Assembly: GCF_004328705.1 (NCBI RefSeq)
Contig: NZ_CP035319.1
Coordinates: 1,860,001-1,924,000, forward strand
Length of the DNA: 64,000 bases
Source of the DNA: Rhodococcus sp. ABRD24
Lineage (GTDB): Bacteria; Actinomycetota; Actinomycetes; Mycobacteriales; Mycobacteriaceae
Direction: 5' to 3'
How positions within the stretch are numbered: the stretch's first letter is position 1; every line of letters starts with the position of its first letter. A model generated the notes under the pieces. It ran no database searches, was not told the origin of the DNA, and was given only the letters and a program-made list of their open reading frames with translations. A program made the translations under genes and the position numbers. This document shows, in pieces, positions 48,152 to 57,441 of the stretch.

Positions 48152-48619
48152 ATGGGCTACGCATCCTTCACCAACTGGCGACGGCTGAACGGTGACCCGG
48201 ACTTGATCTGGCACGCATTCACGCACCCGTCCGAATCGACGCAGTACGAGGAACACAAGACGGAGACCGTCCTGGCGCCCGACTTCGCGATGGATGCCGG
48301 GCACAGCTGGGACAGCAAGCACGGCGAGGAATGCGACTTCGATGTCGTGCGATGGACCATCACTCGACACGTGCCGAACAGAGTGTTCGAATTCACCGGC
48401 AAGCAACGGGGCATCCGCCAGAACGTAACGCTCACCATGGATCCCACCGACGACGGCTACATCCTGACCGAGACCATTCGGTTTCGCCCCGCGTTCGCAG
48501 GTAAGCCGGGTGCGCACCTACTGACCTGGCTGATGCTGGCGACCGGCGTGCTGGCCAAGGTCGGCGATGACCACGGAGAGAGTCTCGACCTGCTCGAGCA
48601 GCACCTCGCAGCGTTGTAG
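48152..48619 (+). CDS. SRPBCC / polyketide cyclase-like protein
   Basis: 155 residues with the START-like helix-grip pattern: an N-terminal WRRLNGDPDLIWHAFTHP, central beta strands (DVVRWTITRHVPNRVFEFTG; VTLTMDPTDDGYILTETIRF) and a long C-terminal helix (DDHGESLDLLEQHLAAL). Such proteins bind hydrophobic ligands; the ligand is unknown. I chose the ATG at 48152 because AGGAGG lies 5 bases upstream; the long open extension before it is not credible. It is divergent from the catabolic operon. Confidence 0.75.
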   Translation: MGYASFTNWRRLNGDPDLIWHAFTHPSESTQYEEHKTETVLAPDFAMDAGHSWDSKHGEECDFDVVRWTITRHVPNRVFEFTGKQRGIRQNVTLTMDPTDDGYILTETIRFRPAFAGKPGAHLLTWLMLATGVLAKVGDDHGESLDLLEQHLAAL

Positions 48620-48749
48620 ACGAACCAACGCCTACAGCGCGTCCCGCCATCGAAAGCACCGCCGCATCTTCCGAGAAGTCCCACCCTTCGCAGCAGTGAC
48701 GCTTACGGTGGAGGATCACCATCGTCGTCACTACCGGAGGGTCACCGTG

Positions 48750-49169
48750 ATGAATCTCGTTCGCCGACTGGCCATCTGTGGGTCCATCGTGATCGGCTCG
48801 GCTCTGGCGCCGGCGGCCCTCGCATCCGCAGCGGTCACCGTCCCGTTCCAGATCGACCCGGCGCCGTTCGGAAACCCCAACGGCAGCTTCGACGCCCCCT
48901 CGGTCCGCTGTGTGGCGGTGGTCGGCGAACAACCTGGCACGGTGACGGTCACCGGCGGCAAGGAAGACCGATGGGGATGCCTGCTCTCGTCAGAGGTGCG
49001 CTGGCTGAACATGTCGACCGGGGCGTCCGGTTCCGCCCGGCTGTCGGACGGACTGAACGGAATCCCGGCCCGGGCGATCCTGCAGACCGGGGCCGGGCAA
49101 CTCGCCGTCGCCGTCGTACCAGCGGCCGGTATCGTCACCCCGGGCTTCGCATTCTTTTACGTTCCGTAG
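48750..49169 (+). CDS. Small secreted protein, unknown function
   Basis: 139 residues with a signal peptide (MNLVRRLAICGSIVIGSALA, cleavage near ASA-AV). The mature domain appears beta-rich (VTVPFQIDPAPFGNPNGSFD; VTGGKEDRWGCLLSSEVRW; AVVPAAGIVTPGFAFFYVP) with two Cys that could form a disulphide. GGAGG lies 9 bases ahead of the ATG, or 6 bases before an in-frame GTG at 48747. It resembles short secreted proteins of unknown role in mycobacteria-like organisms. Confidence 0.7.
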   Translation: MNLVRRLAICGSIVIGSALAPAALASAAVTVPFQIDPAPFGNPNGSFDAPSVRCVAVVGEQPGTVTVTGGKEDRWGCLLSSEVRWLNMSTGASGSARLSDGLNGIPARAILQTGAGQLAVAVVPAAGIVTPGFAFFYVP

Positions 49170-49309
49170 CTGCCGCCCGGCATCAGTTGAGCGGCGACGG
49201 GCACCGCATTTCGATCGACCTCGACCGCAATGTCATTCAGATGAAGTAACAGCCCCCACCGGTATCCGATGTACCTGATGTCGGAACACCAACTGGGAGA
49301 AGAAGCGAC

Positions 49310-49468
49310 ATGGGCTCATCGATCACGACATTGCCGGCCTACTTCGACACTCTCTACCAAGTCGGACAGGCGGCGTTCGCGCAGTATCCACCGCTCGAGG
49401 CGGCCGCGTTCACGGTGGTGAATGCGGTGGGTCTCGGCATCTTCTGGCTGCTCGGTACCACGCTCTAG
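49310..49468 (+). CDS. 52-residue small protein with C-terminal hydrophobic helix
   Basis: A short gene starting MGSSITTLPAYFDTLYQVGQ and ending VVNAVGLGIFWLLGTTL. The N-terminal half is amphipathic and the C-terminal 17-20 residues could span or enter the membrane. GGGAGAAGAAG lies 4-10 bases before the ATG. Codon third positions are mostly G or C, as expected of a real gene. It lies between two secreted-protein genes on the same strand. No family is recognised. Confidence 0.6.
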   Translation: MGSSITTLPAYFDTLYQVGQAAFAQYPPLEAAAFTVVNAVGLGIFWLLGTTL

Positions 49469-49538
49469 CGCCGCCCCTCGGAGATAAGGGTCCGCGACGA
49501 CAGACTCTTCCTCCGCCGACGCTGGGTACGGTGGGTTC

Positions 49539-50459
49539 GTGACGTTACGACGACCTCCGCTGCCCAGCACCCGACGCACCCGGACACTACTCCTCGCCGC
49601 AATCATCGCGATGCCGCTGGCGTCCGGATTCTCAGCACCAGCCATCGCATCGGTTCCCGCCGCAGGCCCCACGACTCCGGCGGCTCCCACTGCTCCGGAA
49701 CGGCAATCCGTCAGCGAACGCTACGCGGCCACCGGCATCCACGCCGTCACATCCGTTGCGGTGCCTGGATACCAGGTGTTCCACCCCGCCGACATCGCCA
49801 CCAGCCCCGAGCGCCATCCGGTGGTCACCTTCGGCAACGGCAGCTACGCGACGTACGAGCAGTACGAGGAGTTGCTACGCCACCTGGCCTCCTGGGGCTT
49901 CGTCGTCGTGGTCGCCGACAGCAGCGTCACCGGTGACGGGACCGAGATCCTGGCTGCGGCGCGCTACATTCTGGCGCAGAACGACAACCCGGAGAGCGTC
50001 TTTCACAATCGCATCGACGTCGCTCACGTCGCCGCCGTCGGACATTCGCAGGGCGCCGGGGGTTCGATCAATGCCAGCACCAACTCCGGCGGACTCATCA
50101 CCTCCACCGCCGTGCTGGACCTGCCCGATCCCTGGTGGGCCTCCAGGCCCGTCGACGTGATCGATGTGACTCGACTGACAGGTCCGGTGTTCTACCTGAC
50201 CGGCGCCGAGGATCCGGTCTCGACGGCCATACCGCAAGCCGCCTATCACGCCGTGAGCCCGGGGCCCGCAGCTCGCGGCCGCCTGCTGGGGGTGGGGCAC
50301 AACTGGCCCACCGACGGAGGCGGATTCCGGGGATACCTCACCGCATGGCTGCGCTTCACCCTCACCGCCGATACCGACGCCGCGCGCGCCTTCGTCGGTC
50401 CGGCACCGGAGCTGTTGGCCGATTCGCGGTGGGACGGGACTGCCGTCAAGGGTTGGTGA
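49539..50459 (+). CDS. Secreted alpha/beta hydrolase (chlorophyllase/cutinase-like)
   Basis: 306 residues with an exported N terminus (RTRTLLLAAIIAMPLASGFS, ending near ASVPA). The hydrolase core shows VVTFGNGSYATYEQYEELLR (oxyanion-hole side), the nucleophile elbow VAAVGHSQGAGGSI, an acid in FYLTGAEDPVS, and the catalytic His in LLGVGHNWPTDG. The fold and lengths resemble chlorophyllase- or PET-hydrolase-like esterases. The GTG start is used; substrate unknown. Confidence 0.85.
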   Translation: MTLRRPPLPSTRRTRTLLLAAIIAMPLASGFSAPAIASVPAAGPTTPAAPTAPERQSVSERYAATGIHAVTSVAVPGYQVFHPADIATSPERHPVVTFGNGSYATYEQYEELLRHLASWGFVVVVADSSVTGDGTEILAAARYILAQNDNPESVFHNRIDVAHVAAVGHSQGAGGSINASTNSGGLITSTAVLDLPDPWWASRPVDVIDVTRLTGPVFYLTGAEDPVSTAIPQAAYHAVSPGPAARGRLLGVGHNWPTDGGGFRGYLTAWLRFTLTADTDAARAFVGPAPELLADSRWDGTAVKGW

Positions 50460-50813
50460 ATCGGCGGTTCCAGAGTCCGGCATTGGCGCGTCCCGCGGTG
50501 GCAGCACTCACGGCACCTCGTTTTCTGCGTCGTATCCCCCGAACGCGGCGGGTCGGTGACGTAGTGCGCCAGTTCAGGTTTCTTGAACAGAAGATGAGCG
50601 CACTCCCATCAGGAATCGACCCACGAGGCGCGTCAAACAAGCGAGCTCGTTTCGACACCGATCAGACGTTGCTCCGAGGATGATGGGGTGGTGGCGGATG
50701 GCAAGTCCGACCAGCCCGCCGGTTGCATTGCGCGGGCTGTGATGCGTCGGCAGGTGGGTACGGCTGATACGCCCAACAGGTCTCATGAGTGGAATCTGTG
50801 AAAGGAATTCTCG
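50460..50813. other. Intergenic region upstream of the TcA-like gene
   Basis: About 350 bases without a credible gene. It carries the ribosome-binding site AAAGGA 7 bases before the ATG at 50814 and presumably the promoter. Nothing else was recognised. Confidence 0.45.
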
Positions 50814-53800
50814 ATGGGCGCCGATGCCGACAGACTCACCGTCCGCGTTCAGGTACATCACCGGGCGACCGGCTGGCCGATTGCCGAGGCGCCGGTCGAG
50901 ATAGCGCTCGATGACCTGGTGATTGCCGACGCCCCAACCAACGCTGACGGTCTGGTCGCACTCGAGATCGATTCGTCCGCGTGGAGGCAAGGGTTGACTG
51001 CGCGTCTCGCCGGAGACCGCGTGGGAACCCCGGTCGTACCCGCGGTCCTGCTCGGCAGAGCGATGGCCGAGCTGTTCGTGATGCCGACGTCCGCTGTCGA
51101 TGCGGGTAGCTATGCAACCCTCGCCGACCACCTGGTCACCAGCCGCAGGTTTCGCGCCGACGATCTTGCACGTGATCTGATTCGTCCCGATTACGACAGC
51201 GTTGTGCGGCTACTTTCGGTTCAGGAGCGGATTCGGATACTCGATGACCTACTCGAACACCTCCCGGAAGACCGCCTCTCTGACGGCTACAACGACCACC
51301 TCATCGATCCAGACGCGCTGCGGCAGGGCACCGTACAACCGGTTCCCGTTCGCGACCTCGACCTCGACCTCGACCTCGACCTCGAACCATTCCCGCTCGA
51401 CCCGGACAGCCTCGGCCTGCCGATTTGGGATCGCTTCCCGTGGTCTCTCCCGGACGATCAGTCGTATCGTGACTACCTACGCGGCGCCCTTGTGTTGTTC
51501 GCACACCAACAGAAGCATGGACCGAGCGCAGATCCCAAAAAGTTCCCGGAAGTGGTCGAACGGCAGCTACAGGTCCGCTTCTTCCAGGACTTCCGCACCA
51601 GTGAGCGCACCGAAATCCCCGTCAACCGGATGCTCATTCCGATCGTCCAAAAGATCCTCGCCGCGCCGACCGGAAGCGGATTCGGGTTCGGGATCGCCGC
51701 CGACGCGATCCCCACCCAGGGGCTCATCAGCGATCGCGAACACCTTGATGTTCTCCTGGCGCTGGCACCCGTCGACGTCCAAGAGTTCAGCAACCGCTAC
51801 CGGCTGCCGCTCGCCGAACCCGACTCACACATGTCAAGTCCCGTGTTACTCAACGTGCACACCTTGTCGCGCATCCTGAGTGACACGGCACAGGGTCCGA
51901 TCGAACCATCCGACAACGTGATTGACCCACAGTTGCCCGGCGAGAGGGGCAAGCCGTTCCTGTGGCGCGAGGTTGTCGGCTCCGCACCGTTCTTCCTACG
52001 CTACGAAGAGTGGCTCGCACGCCAGCGTCCGTTCTTTCCCGAGAATCTCTTCGCACTGCGCACCCAGATCGTCGGCAACCGTGTAGGTCCATGGCTCACC
52101 GAGGACCGCAGGAACTTCCTCGAGTATCACCGCGACCGGCCAGACACTTGGGGCATCGAGGCATACAAACCATACTTCGGCTCGATCGACGAAGTGAGAC
52201 GGTCGGCGACGTTCCTGCTCGCGTACGGCGCGACCGACACAAAGCTCCTCGAACTGGTCGCGGCGATCGACAAGGGTCAGTTCCGGGCTGCAGCGCGACT
52301 CGCCGACGAGGCCGACCGCCTGCTCGACGCGGGTCCGTCCACGAAACCCGGTGAGGACTGGGAACCCACCCTGAGCGTCGGCAACTTCCCGCGTCCAGTG
52401 AGTTTCGGGAAGCGGCGCGCGCTCAAGGTCACTACGATCACCGAGCTCACCGGCACACGGGCGTCTTACCCGCCCGACGGATTCGAGCAGTATTTCGAGC
52501 TGGCAACACCAAGCGCCCTCGACGGCGGTCTTTACGGCGATGTCGTGGACTTTCGAATAGCACGCGACCAGGCGACCCGTCTCCGGGTCTATCAGAAGCG
52601 GTACCTCCTGCCGATGTTGCGTGTCCAGATCCACATCGGCCTCGGCGACCTGCAGGGAGCCGTCGATACCGCCGCATCGGTAACTGGCTTCTTCGTCGGG
52701 ATTGGCACGCCGGGTACCCCCGCCGGGATGGTGCGGCACCCGAATGCCGGAGCCGTGATCGCCACTCGCGTAGTAGCCGGCAAGCTGGTCTGGAACGAAC
52801 AACTCGGCGACCGGCCCTACACGGCACGCCTTGTGTATGACAACGACCGGCGCCTGGACGGCCCGTATTCGCTCACGCCTCAATTCCGTGACGGATACGA
52901 CGTTCTCACAGCCGATCCGAAGATCCTGCACCCTCTCGAAGAGCGCTACGCCCGCATCGTGCAGGCTGACGCGCTGCTCGCGTGGGCGGAAACGCTGTAC
53001 CGGACCGATGAATCGGCCAACCTCGAGCGGGCTCGGGAACTGTACAAGGCCGTAGTATTCCTACACGGTGAGGATCCGGGCACCAGCGCCTACCGGCCGC
53101 CCCAGTTCCAGGTGCCGTGGTTCGTAACAGCCGAAAACCCCCGGGTGCGTAACCAGCTGGACCGCGCCCGGCTCGCCCTGCAACAGCTGGAGTCCGGCCT
53201 GAACTTCTACGGCTACCGCGAGGACACCGTCCCGATCCTGCGCTTCAAGACCCTGTTCGGTGCCGCGCACCGCTGGGCGACGGGCGCCAAAGGTGCCCAG
53301 AGCGACTATCTGACCTACCTCAGCCGGGTTGAGCAAGCTGACCTCGATCAGATGGCCGCAAAGGCTCAGGAGCGTCGGGCCCAAGCTGCGGTCGTGATCG
53401 CTGCCGAGCAGGTTGAGATCGCGAAAGCCGGTGTAGCCGTAGCGCAGAAGCTGGTTTCGGACGTCGACAAACTGATAGCCGCCAAGGAATCAGAGATTGC
53501 GGACAAGAACTCCATATTCAATCAGTTCTCCGACTACTTCAGCGGCATGAAGTCCAGCGTCAGCTCCATGGTCGACGTCGGCAAAACGGCGTCCGAGGGA
53601 TACACCGCGGTCAGTACCAGTGGTGTCGGCGAAGCGCTTGGTCTGGGCGCGAACGCCGGTACAACTGCGGCTGCAAACACGAGTGGGCTCGGCAGCGCCA
53701 TGGGCGGGCTGGGTGTGGTGGGAGGATTTGCCGCGTTCGCGGTCCTGAGCACCACGGCCCTGCAAGGCATGGCCGATGCCGCCACGAAACGCGAGGCTGA

Positions 53801-55130
53801 ACTGAACGCACTGAAAACCGAGATACTGCCTGCCGCTCAGGCAGCGGTCCAGGTCCAGGAGCGGCACGCCGCGATCGCCGATCTGCAGGGTCGAATCGCC
53901 GCCACCGACCTTGCCTATGCGCGCGATCTGGCCGCCTACCAAAACGAGCGGTTCCTCAACCGAGACTTCTGGGATGCACTGGCTGGTGTCGCCCGTCGCG
54001 GCATGCACCGATATCTCAGCCTGGCCAGCCAGGCCGCATGGTTCGCAGAACGAGCACTCGCCTACCAGCTCGCCACACCGATACGCATTGTCAAACTCGA
54101 CTACTTCGATGCCCGCATGCGGGATCTGGGAGGAGTCGATCGGCTTGCGCTGGACCTGGCTGAGCTCGAGGCCGTTCGCTTGGGCGCTGCCCGGGTTTCA
54201 GTCCCGATCAAGCGAACATACTCCATGGCCCGCGATCTACCGCTCGCGTTCGGTCAACTCAAGCAGTCCGGCCGATGCACCTTCACACTTACCGACGACG
54301 ACCTCACCACCAGTCATCCGGGTACATTCGCACACCGCATCCGAGCGGTCGACGTTCGAGTCGAGACACCTGGGACAGTCGAACAGACCCGAGGGATCCT
54401 CACGAACCAAGGTTTCTCACTGCTGCGCAGGGCTTCCGACGCGGCCCGGGTCCCGCTGCTTCGGTTCGCCGACGCCCAACCCATCAGCGAGTTCCGGGTC
54501 CACTCCGACTCCGACTTGGCCCTACACGGAATGCCTGGAGAGAGCTTGTTGCCTTTCGAGGGCACCGCATTCACGACCACATGGTCCCTGGAATTGCCGC
54601 CACGCGCCAACCCTGCCGGCCTTCACCGGGTCACCGACGTGCTCATCACCTTCGATCTCCAGGCAGCGTATGGAACTGACAGCGTCGAGGTTGCAAACCC
54701 GCCCGCGACGGCGTCACGATCCCTGTTCGTTTCGGCGCTCGCTGTCGACAGCCCAGGATTGGCCACGTTGCGAAAGAAGAACGCGACTGCGAAGGTCACC
54801 TTCCCCCTCGGTGAGCTCCCGATTCCGCACCCCGCAAAGATCACCAATCTAGCGATCCTCGTGCCCGGAGTCGACGGTGGAAGCTATGCCGCGACGTTAC
54901 GCACCGGCGGCGGCGCCTCCATCCCGTTCATTCTGGACGATGGCCTGGCCATGTCGAATGCAGGCGTGCTGGGCGATGGCAACCCGCTCACCGCGCTCCC
55001 TCTGAATGCCGCTGCCGGAGTGTCGATCCCTCCGACGATGGTCGTCACGGTCACGAAGGGGAACGACGCAACCCGGCTCGCGGCAGCCCGCGACCTACTG
55101 CTCTGGGTGGAGTACGACGTCACTGTCTAG
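50814..55130 (+). CDS. Large TcA-like protein (Tc toxin A-subunit C-terminal architecture), function unknown
   Basis: 1438 residues, no signal peptide. An N-terminal beta-sandwich-like part (TVRVQVHHRATGWPIAEAPV, about 9-75) is followed by a long unassigned region with a DLDLDLDLDLE tract (about 180-191). From about residue 785 it looks like TcA: RARLALQQLESGLNFYGYRE, LRFKTLFGAAHRWATG, a long coiled coil (about 830-905), a Gly/Ala-rich hydrophobic stretch (about 955-985), a second helix, then LDYFDARMRDLGGVDRLALD, FTLTDDDLTTSHPGTFAHRI and LLPFEGTAFTTTWSLELPP. The last blocks match the TcB-binding end of TcA subunits (PF18276 type). Classical TcA proteins are about 2500 residues and have tcB and tcC partners; none is here. 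Whether it forms pores is unknown. Confidence 0.7.
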   Translation: MGADADRLTVRVQVHHRATGWPIAEAPVEIALDDLVIADAPTNADGLVALEIDSSAWRQGLTARLAGDRVGTPVVPAVLLGRAMAELFVMPTSAVDAGSYATLADHLVTSRRFRADDLARDLIRPDYDSVVRLLSVQERIRILDDLLEHLPEDRLSDGYNDHLIDPDALRQGTVQPVPVRDLDLDLDLDLEPFPLDPDSLGLPIWDRFPWSLPDDQSYRDYLRGALVLFAHQQKHGPSADPKKFPEVVERQLQVRFFQDFRTSERTEIPVNRMLIPIVQKILAAPTGSGFGFGIAADAIPTQGLISDREHLDVLLALAPVDVQEFSNRYRLPLAEPDSHMSSPVLLNVHTLSRILSDTAQGPIEPSDNVIDPQLPGERGKPFLWREVVGSAPFFLRYEEWLARQRPFFPENLFALRTQIVGNRVGPWLTEDRRNFLEYHRDRPDTWGIEAYKPYFGSIDEVRRSATFLLAYGATDTKLLELVAAIDKGQFRAAARLADEADRLLDAGPSTKPGEDWEPTLSVGNFPRPVSFGKRRALKVTTITELTGTRASYPPDGFEQYFELATPSALDGGLYGDVVDFRIARDQATRLRVYQKRYLLPMLRVQIHIGLGDLQGAVDTAASVTGFFVGIGTPGTPAGMVRHPNAGAVIATRVVAGKLVWNEQLGDRPYTARLVYDNDRRLDGPYSLTPQFRDGYDVLTADPKILHPLEERYARIVQADALLAWAETLYRTDESANLERARELYKAVVFLHGEDPGTSAYRPPQFQVPWFVTAENPRVRNQLDRARLALQQLESGLNFYGYREDTVPILRFKTLFGAAHRWATGAKGAQSDYLTYLSRVEQADLDQMAAKAQERRAQAAVVIAAEQVEIAKAGVAVAQKLVSDVDKLIAAKESEIADKNSIFNQFSDYFSGMKSSVSSMVDVGKTASEGYTAVSTSGVGEALGLGANAGTTAAANTSGLGSAMGGLGVVGGFAAFAVLSTTALQGMADAATKREAELNALKTEILPAAQAAVQVQERHAAIADLQGRIAATDLAYARDLAAYQNERFLNRDFWDALAGVARRGMHRYLSLASQAAWFAERALAYQLATPIRIVKLDYFDARMRDLGGVDRLALDLAELEAVRLGAARVSVPIKRTYSMARDLPLAFGQLKQSGRCTFTLTDDDLTTSHPGTFAHRIRAVDVRVETPGTVEQTRGILTNQGFSLLRRASDAARVPLLRFADAQPISEFRVHSDSDLALHGMPGESLLPFEGTAFTTTWSLELPPRANPAGLHRVTDVLITFDLQAAYGTDSVEVANPPATASRSLFVSALAVDSPGLATLRKKNATAKVTFPLGELPIPHPAKITNLAILVPGVDGGSYAATLRTGGGASIPFILDDGLAMSNAGVLGDGNPLTALPLNAAAGVSIPPTMVVTVTKGNDATRLAAARDLLLWVEYDVTV
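51354..51383 (+). repeat. Five tandem copies of GACCTC inside the TcA-like gene
   Basis: Five perfect 6-base units encode alternating Asp-Leu. The number of copies can change in frame by slippage, lengthening or shortening an acidic linker without disrupting the gene. Confidence 0.85.
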
Positions 55131-55216
55131 CACCACAGCCAGACTGGATGTGCGCCTCCGGCCCCCAGTCGTCGGTACGGCACGGTCAGCAACGGCTCCA
55201 CCATGCGGTCCACCTC

Positions 55217-55263
55217 CTGACACAAAACACCCATAGGGGGTATCTCCCCGACTGGTCTATAGT
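55217..55263 (+). promoter_or_regulatory. CsoR/RicR-like copper operator in the promoter of the copper genes
   Basis: CACCCATAGGGGGTAT (55228-55243; complement ATACCCCCTATGGGTG) is the imperfect palindrome of C/G runs around TA typical of CsoR-family operators. A CTGACA (55217-55222) lies just before it, with GTATCT (55240-55245) 17 bases later, so the box would sit in the -35/-10 spacer. A TATAGT at 55258-55263 is an alternative -10. It precedes the DUF6153-like gene by about 60 bases. The repressor gene itself is not in the window. Confidence 0.6.
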
Positions 55264-55304
55264 CGAAGTGACCAATCCTCACCGGAACCGGAAGGTCCGT
55301 CGCG

Positions 55305-55712
55305 ATGAGTCTCACCGCAGCCCTGACCCGAATGTGGGCCGGTGCGTTGATCTCTCTCGTCATCTTGGTTGGGCTGCTCGCGATGCACGGCCTTGCCAGC
55401 ACCGGCTCCACCGGCGCCTGCCATGGCAATCCCGCTCTGGCGGTTGCCGACTCCCCGGCAGTCGATCATCACGGACCCGCAGCCCGGTCGGCACCGGCGA
55501 CGGAGTTCGCTGGCGCGACGTGCATGGCAACACTCCCTCGTCTGGTGGGCGTATCGAATCCTCTGCTGATCGGGTTCATCGCACTGGCCCTACTCGGCAG
55601 CAGTATCGGACTCAGCAGTCTTCTCCAGAGTTATTGCCGGTGGGGTCAGTGGCGGGCCCCACCAACTTCTGGGGTGCAGGTGCTGCGCCTCGAGTGTGTC
55701 CTGCGTACGTGA
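55305..55712 (+). CDS. Small membrane protein, DUF6153-like
   Basis: 135 residues with two membrane segments (WAGALISLVILVGLLAMHGL, about 11-30; NPLLIGFIALALLGSSIGLS, about 85-104). The loop between them contains His and Cys (GACHGNPA, VDHHGPA, GATCMA) that could bind copper. The LLAMHGL motif and size fit DUF6153, a family I associate with copper loci in actinobacteria. It starts just after the CsoR-like operator and precedes the multicopper oxidase by about 100 bases, so they are likely co-regulated. Confidence 0.6.
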   Translation: MSLTAALTRMWAGALISLVILVGLLAMHGLASTGSTGACHGNPALAVADSPAVDHHGPAARSAPATEFAGATCMATLPRLVGVSNPLLIGFIALALLGSSIGLSSLLQSYCRWGQWRAPPTSGVQVLRLECVLRT

Positions 55713-55814
55713 CCGTCTCCCCCGACCTGTGCCTTCCGGCACGGCATCGGGCTCAGACAGTCCCGTCCTCGCTGCGCCAATTCGGTTGCAGCACACACTC
55801 ATGAGGAGACTTTC

Positions 55815-57416
55815 GTGACCACCTCCGGCAACCTCGGCCCCGTCGTGAACAGGCGCGCCTTCCTCACCGCGACAGCGGTAGGGTTCGGCAGCCTCACGCT
55901 GGCCGCATGCAGCACACCGTCCACCACCACGACCAGCACACCGGCGTCCGGCGTCGACCTCAACGCCATCCTCGCCGCAGAGGCACGACGACCCCACACC
56001 GGGCGCACCGTCACCGGCGCACTGGCACCACAACTCACCGACATCGACCTCGGCGGCCCGACGGTACGTTCCTTCGCCTTCGGCAACTCGATTCCGGCTC
56101 CGGTGATCCGGGCGAACATCGGGGACGACTTGGCCATCACGGTCGACAACAAGATGCCGGACTCGACATCGCTGCACTGGCATGGCATTTCGCTACGCAA
56201 CGATATGGACGGCGCCGCTCCCGCCAGCCCCGACATCGGTGCGGGCGAGTCGTTCACCTACCGGTTCTCGGTACCGCACTCGGGCACCTACTGGGCCCAT
56301 CCACACGTGGGGTTGCAGACCGACTACGGGCTCTACGTGCCAGTGATCGTCGATGACTCCAACGAAAGCCTGGCCTACGACGCCGAGTGGATCGTCGTTC
56401 TCGACGACTGGACCGACGGCGTGGGCCCTAGCCCGCAGGAGGTCCTCGACGACCTCGGCCAGGGCGGAATGGGTTCCATGGACCACGGTTCCATGCCTGG
56501 GATGAACATGCCGGGCATGGGCGGCTCGGGGAGTTCGAGCACGCAGAGCAGCGAACAACCAGGCAGCGGCATGATGTCCGGTGGAGCCGGTAGCAGTGAG
56601 TTGCTCGGCGGCGACGCCGGTGACGTCGACTATCCCTTCTACCTGATCAACGGCCGGGTGCCGACCGCTCCCACCTCGTTCGACGCCAAGCCCGGCCAGC
56701 GGATCCGAATTCGGATCATCAACGCAGGCGCCGACACCGCATTCCGCGTCGCGCTCGCCGGGCACCGAATGACGGTAACCCACACCGACGGCTTCCCTGT
56801 CGCCCCTACCGAGGTCGACGCCCTGCTGATCGGAATGTCCGAACGCTACGACGTCATCGTCACGGCACAGGACGGGGTTTTTCCCTTCGTCGCCGCTGCC
56901 GAGGGGAAGGAGGGGCAGAACACCCAGGCCCGCGCTCTGCTGCGCACCGGCGCGGGGACTGTGCCCGCCCCGGATTCCCGACCCACCGAGCTCGGCGGGC
57001 GGGTCGGTACCGTCGACACCTTCGTCGCAACCGGCGAAGTGATGCTGCCGCAGGGGCCGCCGGATGTGAATCTCACTGCCGACCTCGGTGGCGACATGAT
57101 GAGTTATCGCTGGACCATCAACGGACGCACCTTCGACCAGATGCAGCCATTGACAATCCAACAGGGCCAGCGAGCGCGACTGACTTTCACGAACATGTCG
57201 ATGATGTGGCATCCCATGCACCTGCACGGGCATACCTTCCAGGTGATCCGCCCCGACGGCTCACCCGGGCCACGTAAGGACACCGTGATCGTGCTACCGA
57301 TGCAGCGGATTGCTGTGGATCTGGTCGCGGACAACCCCGGAGATTGGATGCTGCACTGTCACAACGGGTATCACCAGGAGGCAGGCATGATGACCCGCCT
57401 CGACTACCGGAACTGA
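55815..57416 (+). CDS. Multicopper oxidase, Tat-exported lipoprotein (MmcO-like)
   Basis: 533 residues. A Tat-type leader (NRRAFLTATAVGFGSLTLAA) ends in a lipobox LAAC. The copper ligands are all present: LHWHG, YWAHPH, HPMHLHGHTFQV and the C-terminal HCHNGYHQEAGM. A Met/His-rich insertion (MGSMDHGSMPGMNMPGMGG, about 217-235) is typical of enzymes acting on Cu(I). It probably oxidises Cu(I) to the less toxic Cu(II) outside the membrane, as MmcO does in mycobacteria. The GTG start has AGGAG 6 bases upstream. It follows the CsoR-like operator and DUF6153-like gene. Confidence 0.93.
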   Translation: MTTSGNLGPVVNRRAFLTATAVGFGSLTLAACSTPSTTTTSTPASGVDLNAILAAEARRPHTGRTVTGALAPQLTDIDLGGPTVRSFAFGNSIPAPVIRANIGDDLAITVDNKMPDSTSLHWHGISLRNDMDGAAPASPDIGAGESFTYRFSVPHSGTYWAHPHVGLQTDYGLYVPVIVDDSNESLAYDAEWIVVLDDWTDGVGPSPQEVLDDLGQGGMGSMDHGSMPGMNMPGMGGSGSSSTQSSEQPGSGMMSGGAGSSELLGGDAGDVDYPFYLINGRVPTAPTSFDAKPGQRIRIRIINAGADTAFRVALAGHRMTVTHTDGFPVAPTEVDALLIGMSERYDVIVTAQDGVFPFVAAAEGKEGQNTQARALLRTGAGTVPAPDSRPTELGGRVGTVDTFVATGEVMLPQGPPDVNLTADLGGDMMSYRWTINGRTFDQMQPLTIQQGQRARLTFTNMSMMWHPMHLHGHTFQVIRPDGSPGPRKDTVIVLPMQRIAVDLVADNPGDWMLHCHNGYHQEAGMMTRLDYRN

Positions 57417-57441
57417 TCGCTGTCCGTGGAGCACTCGAAGC

